Part shown: piece after piece, positions 22,059 to 31,065 of the stretch
How the letters are laid out: each line of letters starts with the position of its first letter
How positions within the stretch are numbered: position 1 is the first letter of the stretch
The notes under the pieces: generated by a model
What the model saw: only the letters and a program-made list of their open reading frames with translations
What the model was told of the DNA's origin: nothing
The model's database searches: none
Made by a program: the position numbers and the translations under genes
Assembly (NCBI GenBank): GCA_963969495.1
Contig: OZ018321.1
Location: 193,562,087 to 193,626,086 of the forward strand
Length of the DNA stretch: 64,000 nt
Direction of reading: 5' to 3'
From: Ceratothoa steindachneri
Taxonomy: Eukaryota > Arthropoda > Malacostraca > Isopoda > Cymothoidae

Positions 22059-22269
22059 CCTTTGATAGGCCCTTGTGACTTTTGACATCCATGAAATTAT
22101 GTTATGTTAATGTCTACCATGAAATTATTATTTACCGTTGAAGTAGGGTCATATTGAAAGCCTATTGGCTTGTATACTCCAAAGATAACAGGTAAAGGCA
22201 GTTATGGTAGCTTCAAAGTCTAATTCTAAACTAATTATTTAAAAATACTTAAAATTTCTTAAAAAAAAT

Positions 22270-22837
22270 GGTAAATATATAGATTAGCGACTTGGCCGAA
22301 AAAGTGTTTTTATTGGTAAATATTTTCATTCACCCATGTCGGAATATTCATACGCAGAGTAGTTCCTTTAAACAATCTAGCTAATTAGATTTAAATGTAT
22401 AAAAAAAGGTAATAAAAATAGTAAAATGGGGAAAAATATATTGACAAATAAAAATAGACTCCAAATGAGGATAATAAAAAGATATTAAGTGAAAAACAAA
22501 ATAAAAATTCAAATCAGTCATTTCTGATGTCAGATCCCCCCCCACCCCTATTATATTCACAAAAGGATTAAAGGCGCTGACATGATGTAGTTAAATCATT
22601 CACCTCTGGAAACGTCAGGACATTATTCTATAAACAATTATGATTATATACTAGGGGGCTGTGCCCCCCAGACCCCCCCGATTTAATGAAACTCAGGATC
22701 ATCGTAGTGTGGTCCCCCCATAGTGTTTACCCCCATACGAGTCGTCCCCTTAAATGTAATCCCAAAACGTGAAACATTTTGGAACACGGACAAAATAGTA
22801 CATCCCATTATTTGAGTTGCTAATCTATATATTTACC
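22270..22837. mobile_element. Merlin-like MITE next to the NAA30 donor
   Basis: Inverted ends GGTAAATATATAGATTAGC are at 22270-22288 and, in complement, 22819-22837. The flanks AAAAAAAT and AAAAATAT could be an imperfect 8-base duplication. A 100-base inner segment (GGGGGCTGTGCCCCCCAGA, about 22664-22760) matches, in reverse, the interior of the Merlin element at 20412-20500. No coding capacity is seen. The right edge lies 21 bases downstream of the splice donor of NAA30 exon 1. Confidence 0.65.
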
Positions 22838-22853
22838 AAAAATATAAAATGAT

Positions 22854-22859
22854 ACTTAC
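22854..22859 (-). other. Splice donor of NAA30 exon 1 (GTAAGT)
   Basis: On the minus strand the exon ends ...TTTTTTG and GTAAGTATC follows, a consensus 5' splice site. Reading through would add eight non-conserved residues and a stop. Confidence 0.85.
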
Positions 22860-23825
22860 CAAAAAACAAAGTTTAGGCCAATTATGAATAAAATATCTAT
22901 ATGTATATATAGAATATGGCTCGGATAAATCTTTTTGAATTAGTCTCATAATAGCCTCCATCTGATGCTCATTTTCATAATTAACATAGTGAACAGGAAG
23001 CGCTTCTTCTTTAGGTATACAGGGAGGAATTGGCACAGAACATAAATTATTTCCTTCTAAACTTAGTAATTTACTGGAATCACTTGTAGAACTAAGGTCT
23101 ACTTCACACTCACTTTGAGGTTGTGTGCTTTGGGATGAACTATTTGAGGTATTTCTTGTTCGCGGCCTTGCGCCAGAACATGATAAGGATAAATCCAAAG
23201 AAGCAGATTTATCAGAACTTAATGAAAAATCTGATATAGCTAAACTATTACTGCTTGCAGCTTCTGACACTGAATGCCCATTACATATAACTCCATTTGA
23301 ATTAGAAATGGTTGAGTCAGGCTTAGAATTAGTTAGAGTATTATTACAACTTGCATTTGCCTTATTAATTGAACATAAGCCCAAACCTATATGTGAGTTT
23401 GTTTTATTTTCATGACTAGATAGGTTTACACTATTGAGCGTGACTTGACTTAAAGTGGAACTACATTGAGGTTTTCCATCAAATGTCTTAACACTATCTT
23501 CATAGGAAGGACCACAATGAACTTCGGCATCAGTTGTCCCCACTCTTAAGTTCATTCCATTCTTGTTGCAGTTTTTTGACTTGGTACCTAGGGAAAGCTT
23601 ATCCTGGAGACTGGTAGTGAGGCTATGAGTAAAAGAACCAGCTTCCGCGGTGTCTGTTCTTCTCTCCGACTCGCTCATTTTGGAGAGATATTTTGAAGCT
23701 GAATGAACGGGAGCTAAATCAGCTGAATGTTTCGACGATGGTCTGAGGATAGTGTGGCGACATTTCACCCCAGTAATAGAATCATCTACAATAACATGTG
23801 TAGACTTGCTTTTAAGTTCATCCAT
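22860..23825 (-). CDS. NAA30: N-alpha-acetyltransferase 30 (NatC), coding exon 1
   Basis: The 322-codon open frame starts at ATG 23825-23823 (G at +4, G at -3). The first 270 residues are Ser-rich and of low complexity, as in other NAA30 proteins. The last 45 are highly conserved: [36 protein letters not shown] and KLCFL. This is the start of the GNAT acetyltransferase fold of NAA30/Mak3, the catalytic subunit of NatC, which acetylates the N-terminus of proteins starting with Met plus a bulky residue, at the ribosome in the cytosol. The coding match ends at CFL exactly where a GTAAGT donor begins, phase 0. The catalytic acetyl-CoA-binding part lies in later exons, which I did not find in this window. 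Confidence 0.93.
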
Positions 23826-23833
23826 AGCATCAT
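23786..23833 (-). promoter_or_regulatory. Out-of-frame uORF overlapping the NAA30 start
   Basis: Two ATGs lie 8 and 5 bases before the NAA30 start and share one frame, giving a 15-codon upstream frame that overlaps the main start and ends in TAG inside exon 1. The first ATG has T at -3 (weak), the second A at -3; the main start has G at -3 and +4. If transcription starts upstream, ribosomes would have to pass these ATGs. The transcript start is unknown. Confidence 0.5.
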
Positions 23834-24060
23834 AGATAAAAAAAGGGGTTTTTCACAAAACATTAATAAGGCAACATATTAGGAATTAAAAGCGATATAG
23901 GTGATAAAATAAATGACGTAGGATAAACTTCAGACTGTTATGTTCTGTTTGTCTCAAAAGTATCGCCTTTGCATCGACACTGTTTTAAATAAAAAAAAAT
24001 CTAACAATATATTAAATATATATAAATAATAAATAACATGATTTCAGGAGGCATGTCATC
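23834..24060 (-). promoter_or_regulatory. Upstream region of NAA30
   Basis: This should hold 5' UTR and perhaps the promoter. It is AT-rich with no TATA box in a convincing place. A TGACGTA stretch (23914-23920) resembles a half CRE. No other signal is supported. Confidence 0.3.
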
Positions 24061-24217
24061 ATATATATATATATATATATATGAATTCAATAAACCACAT
24101 TGAAAGAGAAAACAGAAAAAGGTAATATATATTAATGTAAGAAAAATTTATTCCGTTTTCTCATTCAATGTGGTTTATTGCATTCATCTTCATCATTCTC
24201 TCGCGCTACTTTGAAAG

Positions 24218-24289
<72 letters not shown>
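24061..24289. repeat. (AT)n tracts with a 35-bp inverted repeat between
   Basis: (AT)11 is at 24061-24082 and about 33 AT units at 24222-24288. Between them two arms (24083-24117 and 24150-24186) are inverted copies: GAATTCAATAAACCACATTG and, in complement, CAATGTGGTTTATTGCATTC. The motif AAACCACATT plus an AT repeat also marks both ends of the Penelope-like pair at 26507-28468, so this may be a deleted pair of Penelope ends. Confidence 0.7.
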
Positions 24290-24292
<3 letters not shown>

Positions 24293-24564
24293 CTTCAGAT
24301 GACCTAATGGTGTTTTGGGGCATAGTAGTCGTCATATTTGGTTTCGGTTTGGCGCAGAAAGTACATAAGTTTAGGATACTCCGCCTTGATGGAGCCAAAA
24401 TTAAATTAAAAATAAGTCCACCTGGCCTTCTCTTGATGTATAAAGAAACCTTGAATTCAAACATTGGCAACACTATTCTCACAGATTATCTTCTGGAAGA
24501 GGCAAATTATGCTTGTGGCTCCAGGGCTTTGACATCAGAGTAATCCTTCTCTTAGGTAAACTGC
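24290..24564. other. No recognisable feature
   Basis: A 121-codon plus-strand frame covers this stretch but begins with Ile-Tyr from the AT repeat; the remainder has no family motif that I recognise. Confidence 0.4.
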
Positions 24565-25460
24565 CAGTCATGACTATAACATAACATAACATAATTTCAC
24601 GGATGTCCAAAGCCACAAGGGCCTATCAAAGGTCATCCGCATCCGTCAAAACCCACCCACAAAAAGCACCATCACCAGGGAAAGCCAAAATCAAAGTCCC
24701 CCACAATATAATATAACAGATGACAAAAGCCACAAGGACTCATCATAGGTCATTCGAGTCAAACGGCCTCTTTTTTAAGGCACCCAAACTCCCAGGAAAA
24801 CTACATCCAGAGGATGCGTCCAGAAACAAGGTAATCACCAATCAAGGCTTGTCTAGAACTAAATCATGCAGCTATAGACATATACAAACAATATTAATAT
24901 ATATAAAAACTTAGGAACCATCACAACCTTCCGTCCCAATAAACTCATCCAACCTACTCTTAAATACATTTAAATTTGGACTAACTACTACCCTCGGCGG
25001 CAATTTGTTCCAGAAGTCTACCACTCAATTGGTGAAAAAATATTTTCTTAAATCCAACCTGCACCCTTCCTTTTTAATTTTCAAGTGGTAACCTCTAGTC
25101 CGATTTCCATCATCTAACTCAAAAAACTTGCTAACATCTAATTTATCTATCCCAGAAAAAAATTTAAAGAGCTCAATCATATCCCCTCTCACACACATCC
25201 TTTCGAACGAGGTCATATTTAATACCCTCAGTCTATCTATATATTCAAGGTGCCTCGGGGAAGGAATAATCTTTGTTGCCCTCCGTTGCACTGACTCGAG
25301 AAGGTTAATATCGTGTCTAAAATGTGGGGACCATGCCTGTATACAGTACTCTAGATGTGGCCTAACATAAGAGTTATAGAGTATAAGAATAACCTCCTTA
25401 CTTTTGTAACTGACATTTCTCTTAATGAAACCCAGCACTCTATTTGCCCTATGAGTTCCA
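24565..25460 (-). mobile_element. CR1-A fragment, 5'-truncated, with RT C-terminus
   Basis: The left end is the reversed family tail (AACATAACATAACATAA at 24580), followed by 3' UTR with a second partial tail (24715-24760), then the RT C-terminus. One open stretch at 25438-25025 covers 137 codons: MLGFIKRNVSYKSKEV, SYVRPHLEYCIQAWSPH, LESVQRRATKIIPS, FERMCVRGDMIELF and LRKYFFTN. It stops at about 25460 against a tRNA-like segment. Confidence 0.85.
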
Positions 25461-25464
25461 CTTA

Positions 25465-25620
25465 CCCGTCCCCAGCGTGATGCCCAGCCACGGAGGTAAC
25501 CTCCCTAGTAAATTGTGTCAGTTTTTTTAAAGAGAATCCAGACAGAGATTCAAACGGCCGACCCAACGATTCCTAGGGAAAGAGCACTTACCACTATACT
25601 AGCCGCCCAGCTAGTATAGT
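25465..25620 (-). repeat. tRNA-derived SINE-like segment
   Basis: On the minus strand GGGCGGCTAGTATAGTGGTA (from 25607) resembles a tRNA 5' end with an A box, and about 45 bases on GTTTGAATCTC resembles a B box. The A-box area is closest to tRNA-Asp/Gly. The anticodon arm does not fold well, so it is a pseudogene or the head of a SINE; the body would be the following 80 bases. Just upstream is a perfect 11-bp stem (25593-25603 with 25610-25620) that copies the A-box region in reverse. Confidence 0.5.
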
Positions 25621-25689
25621 GAAGGATGGCAGATTTTGATTCTTGTGCGTATAGTTTGGTGAACATAAATATGACTTTTTTGTAACTCC

Positions 25690-25870
25690 TCGGACAATTT
25701 AATTAACTTTTGTATATCCCATGGCCTCATTTTAAAAGGGAAGATTTGCGACAGATGTGGGAACGAGGCGCAGAGAGATTATAATGTTATAAGGTGGAGA
25801 TGTGATAGTATGTTTCCATGAGAAAGAAAACAAACGGCAAAAGTGTGGTTACTCGCAGAGTAAGTTCAAA
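25690..25870 (+). pseudogene. Merlin/ISXO2-like transposase fragment
   Basis: The frame reads SDNLINFCISHGLILKG, then ICDRCGNEA and IRWRCDS, then a stop. GLI followed by C..CG and a WRC motif is the zinc-ribbon start of ISXO2-like (Merlin) transposases. The sequence differs clearly from the Merlin at 19641, so it is another family. Inverted ends were not found. Confidence 0.6.
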
Positions 25871-26383
25871 AATAAATATTTCACCAGGATTAAATAGTAA
25901 GTTTTGTTTATATGTCTTTGCATTCAAACCTAATGCTAAGCTTTCGAAATGTTAATACTATTAGCTAATTAAAATAGTAGTGGCGGGGATGGACCCTACA
26001 ATTAAAAGGTGGTATGTGGGGCGAAGCTTCCAATGTTAAAATAATTACCTTAAGGTTCGAATTCGATGCGGTTGCCAGACGTTGTTAGGCGCTCGAATGT
26101 TCATTGTTATTATGCAGTACTCCGCTCTGAAGTGGCGACAGAGGTGGAAATGATGTTTTAGGGTAGGGTTCGTGTTTTTAGGCATTTAATGAAAATTAAT
26201 GGCTTTGTTTTTGCAAGGAAAGCATTTATATTTAAGATAGTATTACTGCAAATAAAGCCAAAATCAGAGGTCTAATATCTTAAAATATGTGTTTTCCGCG
26301 GCAAAACAAATCCGTTGATGACGACTACAATGATTAAAAACACGATACTAGTGTTTTTAATACTAAAAACACAGCGTAGTACT

Positions 26384-26388
<5 letters not shown>
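25871..26388. other. No recognisable feature
   Basis: Possibly the decayed remainder of the Merlin-like element to its left; no motif or terminal repeat could be supported. Confidence 0.4.

Positions 26389-26464
<76 letters not shown>
26389..26464. repeat. (TA)n, about 38 units
   Basis: Pure TA repeat bordering the left end of the Penelope-like pair. Confidence 0.95.
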
Positions 26465-26471
<7 letters not shown>

Positions 26472-26654
26472 ATGAAAATTAATGCAATAACGCAAGAAAA
26501 GATGAGGAATTAAACCACATTCTCCGAAGACAATTTAATCCAGAACAGTTTTGGTGTATCTCACACCCTTTTTCAACTGACACTGGATAGAAAAGTGCTT
26601 ACAAACATAACACGGGGTCAGGTCGTGAAAGATCCCCTCTTTTTTCCCAATCCC

Positions 26655-27068
26655 CTACTTGTGGCTAATCAAGGGGGGCGGGTTAGGCCTAAACATATTG
26701 AAGGGCTGACATTTTACTCTTTTGTTTATTTGCTTTCGTATTACAGGATTAAAAGAAAATTGACCCTCAGATAGATTTAAATTAGGAACTGACGATATCA
26801 AGCTCGATTCTACGATTCTTCTCTTAACATAGTTAGCCGATTTAAATACCATTTTACTTCCATTGAAATCGATCGAATGATTCAAGTCTCTAACATGGCA
26901 AAATATTCCACTGCTTTCGCTGCCCACTCTAATATCTCTTTTGTGTTCGTACAATCTCTTGTCTAGATTTCTCCCCGTTTCCCCTATATAAACTTTATGG
27001 CAATCGTTGCATGGTATTGCATATACTCCTATGTTATGATGTTCTCTGGGTTTCCTGGCAATCATCAA
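26655..27068 (-). pseudogene. GIY-YIG endonuclease of the Penelope-like element
   Basis: 137 open codons. GVYAIPCNDCHKVYIGETGR holds the GIY (here GVY) and YIG blocks and the following Arg; RLYEHKRDIR, FCHVRDLNHSIDF and RRIVESSLIS continue the fold, with Glu in VES as the likely metal ligand. This domain nicks the target. It is separated from the RT by stops between 27100 and 27360, so a full Pol cannot be made. Confidence 0.85.
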
Positions 27069-27360
27069 TTACTTTAAGGAATTATTATATTTAAAGGCTA
27101 GATTAATACCAGCTTTTTCCAAATATGTCCCTTAAACTATTTAATTAATTAATAAATGGCAATGTTATACATTTGTTGAAGTCATTAGTGCGGGAAGGCT
27201 TATTACCATAGAATGTTTTCCTAGCTGCAAAATGGGCAGACGATATGAACCAATCGGGGTAATACAAATTAGAAAAAATGGTCCTGATAATGACAATTTC
27301 TTCATCTAAATAGGAAGGATGACATATTTTGTATGCTCTAAGGAAAAGGTTAGAAATTAC

Positions 27361-27970
27361 CTATTTTTTAACAGTATTATCAGGAAACGAAAAATGATGT
27401 ATATAGGCATTCGAGTGGGTTGGTTTCATATAAACGTCAAGTTTTAATTCATGGAGATCCTTATTAATGAGAACATCTAAAAAGGGTAATCTATTATCAT
27501 ATTCCCATTCATATTTAAATTTGAAGGAGACATGCAAATTATTCAAATTATTAAAAAAGTTATCAAAATCATGACCATTTCGCCATTGCAGAAAATACAT
27601 CGTCAATGTACCTTAACCATATAAAGTTAGGGGGAGAAATTGTGGGAAGGAGTTCAGTCTCAAAATATTCCATGAAGAGACATGCCAATATCGGAGATAA
27701 ACTATTTCCCATGCTAAGGCCAAATAATTGTCTATAAAACTCATTATTTACTCGAAACACATTGTCAGAGAGACATAATTCAACTAAATCAATAAATTTG
27801 CTCGTAGAAATGAGAAGATCCAAATTAAGTCTAGGCATGATTTCCCGCAAAAGGCCCATGGTTTGGTCAACCGGAACTTTGGTAAACAAAGAGTTTACAT
27901 CAAAGCTCACAAGTTTTCCATCCGGTAATTGCAGGTGGTTGAGGCGGTCAGCGAAATCTTGTGTGTTCAT
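27361..27970 (-). pseudogene. Penelope-type RT
   Basis: Two overlapping frames (27970-27569 and 27606-27361). Motifs: LVSFDVNSLFTKVPVDQT, YRQLFGLSMGNSLSPILA, catalytic WLRYIDDVF, then the thumb with YEWEYDNRLPFLDVLI and YMKPTHSNAYIHHFS. All RT core blocks from the first Asp to the thumb are recognisable; one frameshift lies close after YIDD. The N-terminal region is absent. Confidence 0.88.
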
Positions 27971-27975
27971 ATAGG

Positions 27976-28468
27976 GGAAACAGGGAGAAATCTAGATAAG
28001 AGATTGTACGAACACAAAAGAGATATTAGAGTAGGCAGCCAAAGCAGTGGAATATTTTGACATGTTAGAGACTTGAATCATTCGATCGATTTCAATGGAA
28101 GTAAAATAGTATTTAAATCGGCTAACTATGTTAAGAGAAGAATCGTAGAATCGAGCTTGATCTCGTCAGTGCCTAATTTAAATCTATCTGGGGGGCAATT
28201 TTCTTTTAATCCTGTAATACGAAAGCAAATAACCAAAATAGTAAAATGTCAGCCCTTCAATATGTTTAGTCCTAACCCCCCCCCCCCCTGATTAGCCACA
28301 AGTAGGCGTTTGTGGGAAAAAAGAGGGGATCTTTCATGACCTGACCCCGTGTTATGTTTGTAAGCACTTTTCTAATATTTTCTATCTAGTGTCAGTTGAA
28401 AAAGGGTGTGAGATACACCGAAACTGTTCTAAATTAAATTGTCTTCACAGAATGTGGTTTAATTCAAC
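27976..28468 (+). mobile_element. Penelope-like element, plus partial copy
   Basis: Begins within the GIY-YIG domain (a GETGR-like sequence with a shift, then LNHSIDFNGSKIVFKSANY) and runs to the same 3' end (AATGTGGTTTAATTC). It is a close but not identical inverted copy of 26507-27040, giving a palindrome-like arrangement bounded by AT repeats. Confidence 0.85.

Positions 28469-28504
<36 letters not shown>
28469..28504. repeat. (AT)n(GT)n microsatellite
   Basis: About ten AT units then eight GT units, next to the right end of the Penelope-like pair. Confidence 0.95.
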
Positions 28505-28659
28505 ACATAAGAAAAGAAGGAGTATGCAAAAGCTAACCAATAGCCTATACCAGGCAGCTCCTGTTCCTATTACGCAGTTCAGTCCCACCTAGCATCCTCA
28601 TCTATAAATCTATCCATTTAATTCTTAAAACTCCGGAGGGAGGAAGCTTTTCACATGAC
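28505..28659 (-). mobile_element. CR1-like family B, 3' fragment
   Basis: ACATAAGAAAAGAAGGAG and CAGGCAGCTCCTGTTCC match the 3' UTR of the family B element at 16329-16400, followed by the last RT codons in reverse (AGTCCCACCTAGCATCCTCAT). It is cut at 28659 by the Gypsy 1 LTR. Confidence 0.75.
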
Positions 28660-29591
28660 TAGTATAGCAATGCCTCTGGGCATTCCTATAATAAAAACCT
28701 CCTGAGAAACTTAAATGTATATATCATCATTTAATATGTATAAAATTCATTCATTTATTTTACTTTAACTTTGTTAATTTAATTTTTCACTTATTTTACT
28801 CTAAGTTTGTCAATTTAATCTTTCAATTAATTTACTTCAATTTTTCTAAATTAAATCATTTTATGTTAAACTTAATAATTAATTCATTCATTTATTTTAC
28901 TTGTCAATTCAATCCACGTATACTGTCCCAATCAACATCTCTTAAATTTCACACACAAACAAACAAACACACGTTCCGACCTCGATCAAAATAGCACGCT
29001 ATTCCGTCCACTCGACTCACAGCTTTCTTCGTATAAAGGTCGGTAATCATTCATTCTACAACTATTCATTTACCTCCAAACAATTCATACTTAGTTTATT
29101 CCATTTTCTCTCACAATTCTTTACAAACAACCCCCCGAGAGTAGATCCTAATTATATTTCCTTCTCATTGCAGCCCCAATTCAGTCCATCATAGATACTC
29201 TATATTATTTACTATATTATTATTTGCTCTATTATTCACTCTATTATTTACTATATTATTCACCATATTATTCCACCATATTAATTTCACATACTTCAAT
29301 TATCCTCGCATCTTTTTACTGTAAATCATATCTTAAAATATCTTACATTGTATACCTAACCAACTTATCTCATTGTACATTCGTTGATTTTATGAATATA
29401 TTTATATTTGTGTAATTGTCTTTCTTAAAGCCCAAGTCATTATTCCAAAAATTTATTTCGCCATCGCCTTAGGCCTAAAGCTAACTGCGGACAACTTTAA
29501 TCAATCAAATTTATGGTTATGGTTTTCGAAACGCTATTTAGGCTGATTTATTAACAAGAAAAATCACATAGATAACCATATACTATAAAAT
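28660..29591 (+). repeat. 5' LTR of Gypsy 1
   Basis: It starts TAGTATAGCAATGCC (3' LTR: TGTTATAGCAATGCC, so the TG is mutated) and ends at CTATAAAAT before TGGTGCCC. About 710 bases align with the 3' LTR with scattered differences. A degenerate TATTATTTAC repeat lies at 29200-29275. Confidence 0.8.
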
Positions 29592-29962
29592 TGGTGCCCA
29601 AAGTTTAGTAATCTCCAGTCAATCAATATATAAGTTTAAACGATAAAATCATTCTTGACTCCACGCGTCAATTTCGTCCCAAAACCTCGCTCGAGCATTT
29701 TTTTTTATTCACGTCTTCATTTTTTATATCGCATGTAATCTTTAACATCATTCTTCCAATTATCATAATTCATGTCAATTTTAATTTAATATTATCCCCT
29801 ATATTCAACGAGTGGACAATTTCCTTTATTTCTCAATTATTTTTAATTTCTTCATATTCCTGTGCTAGTGACCAATTTTTTCACACACACACACGTGCAC
29901 ACAGCCACAGCTACTTCTCACGTAAACACCTTCATTCAACTAGCACAAATACACATAAAACA

Positions 29963-31064
29963 GTGTCTATGATGGACCAGACACACCAACTAAGGACATC
30001 AGTTAGCGCCCAACTTCATCATAACCAACCGTCAGCGCATAGACAACCACATGCGTACCTCTCTCTTCCCGTGTATGATCCTGCAAACCCAATTGCATGG
30101 TTGGAAGTCTCATCCCTCCTCCTTAAACCACAGCTCATCACCGATGAGGAGAAAGTATCAGCAATCATCCAGCGGTTACCCATAAGTACCTTTATTCAAT
30201 TCAGGGAAGTGTTGATTAACGGGAAACAAGCTGATGTTTTAGACCTCCTAGAAGAGGCTTTTCTCAATACATATGGTAGGTCCCAAATAGATGACCTGAG
30301 AAAGCTCCTGAATACTCAGGAAATGGGAGATAAGAGTCCTACTTCCTTTTTATCTCATCTGAAGGACCTTATCAGGGTAAAAGGTGCTCAAATTGAACTT
30401 TTTAGCCCTCTCCTCACCGAAATTTTCACCGGAGGAGTCCCCGAGGGAATTAGGCCATTAATACTAAGCTCGAAACCCTCGAGCATTGATGAGGTTGCTG
30501 CAGCCGCAGATAAATTGTATAAAAGTCCTTATGTGAATTGAGGCAACGGCCAAACTCACGGCCCATTTAACAATGCTTCAATTTCGCAGGTTTGAGTCAC
30601 GTCGAGCTACTCTGACGAACCGGCCGAGCATTCAAGGGTTCCATCTTCCCAAACGAGAGACCTTGAAGCTTCAATACGGAGGATGGAAGCCTACATCCAG
30701 TGTTTAAAGCTGCAGCGTGAACCACAGAGCGAGCACGGACACGCGTTTGGCGATCGAAGGCGCAGGTCCCGCTCTGGTCCACGAAAGAGAAACCAACGAG
30801 AGCATCCCGATGCAAGAGGTGAGAGACAGCAAAATTTTCAACCTCATTCTTCCAACTATTCTCACCATCTTACACACCACCAGGGCCTATGCTGGTATCA
30901 TCAAAGGTATGGGCACAACGCTGTACACTGTACATAGCCTTGTAGCCACAGTTATGCTTCTTCACATACTGCGCCAAGCAATCTCCCGAAGCATAACGTT
31001 TCCTTTTCCTCTCATCCAACTCAATGGTGCTGGTATCACAACAAATATGATGCACAAAGTCTAA
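29963..31064 (+). pseudogene. Gypsy 1 Gag with two CHCC fingers
   Basis: ATG 29963 opens 192 codons with the capsid-like region typical of this group: YDPANPIAWLEVSSLLL, DEEKVSAIIQRLP, GRSQIDDLRKLLN and the end SSIDEVAAAADKLY. After a stop at 30539 the frame continues through a basic region to CWYHQRYGHNAVHC with PC after a TAG, and a second finger CWYHNKYDAQSLKC with QPC. Gag coats the element RNA. The two-finger arrangement is partly degenerate; the second has Asp for Gly. Confidence 0.8.
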
Positions 31065-31065
31065 A

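Larger units (their letters stand above)
9000..22105 (+). mobile_element. CR1-like family A, long copy split by nested insertions
   Basis: The pieces 9000-12125, 16085-16328, 18813-19640, 20638-21308 and 22059-22105 join in order into one family A element: 5' UTR, ORF1 with an esterase fold, ORF2 with endonuclease and RT, 3' UTR and TGTTA tail. At each break the sequence resumes where the other copies say it should. The nested elements are a family C copy, a family B copy, a Merlin transposon and a reversed family A fragment. The 5' limit is set by eye. Unlike copy 1, ORF1 is present, so this copy is close to full length. Confidence 0.8.
26507..27975 (-). mobile_element. Penelope-like element, minus copy (5'-truncated)
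   Basis: From right to left on the minus strand: Penelope-type RT, linker, GIY-YIG endonuclease, then a 3' end closing with GTGGTTTAATTCC by the TA repeat. RT plus C-terminal GIY-YIG defines Penelope-like elements. The N-terminal part is missing; the copy stops at 27975 where an inverted partial copy starts. This head-to-head form is common in the group. Confidence 0.88.

Noticed and set aside
22833..22859. Eight extra codons at the end of the NAA30 frame
   Set aside because: They lie past a GTAAGT donor and do not continue the conserved GNAT sequence.
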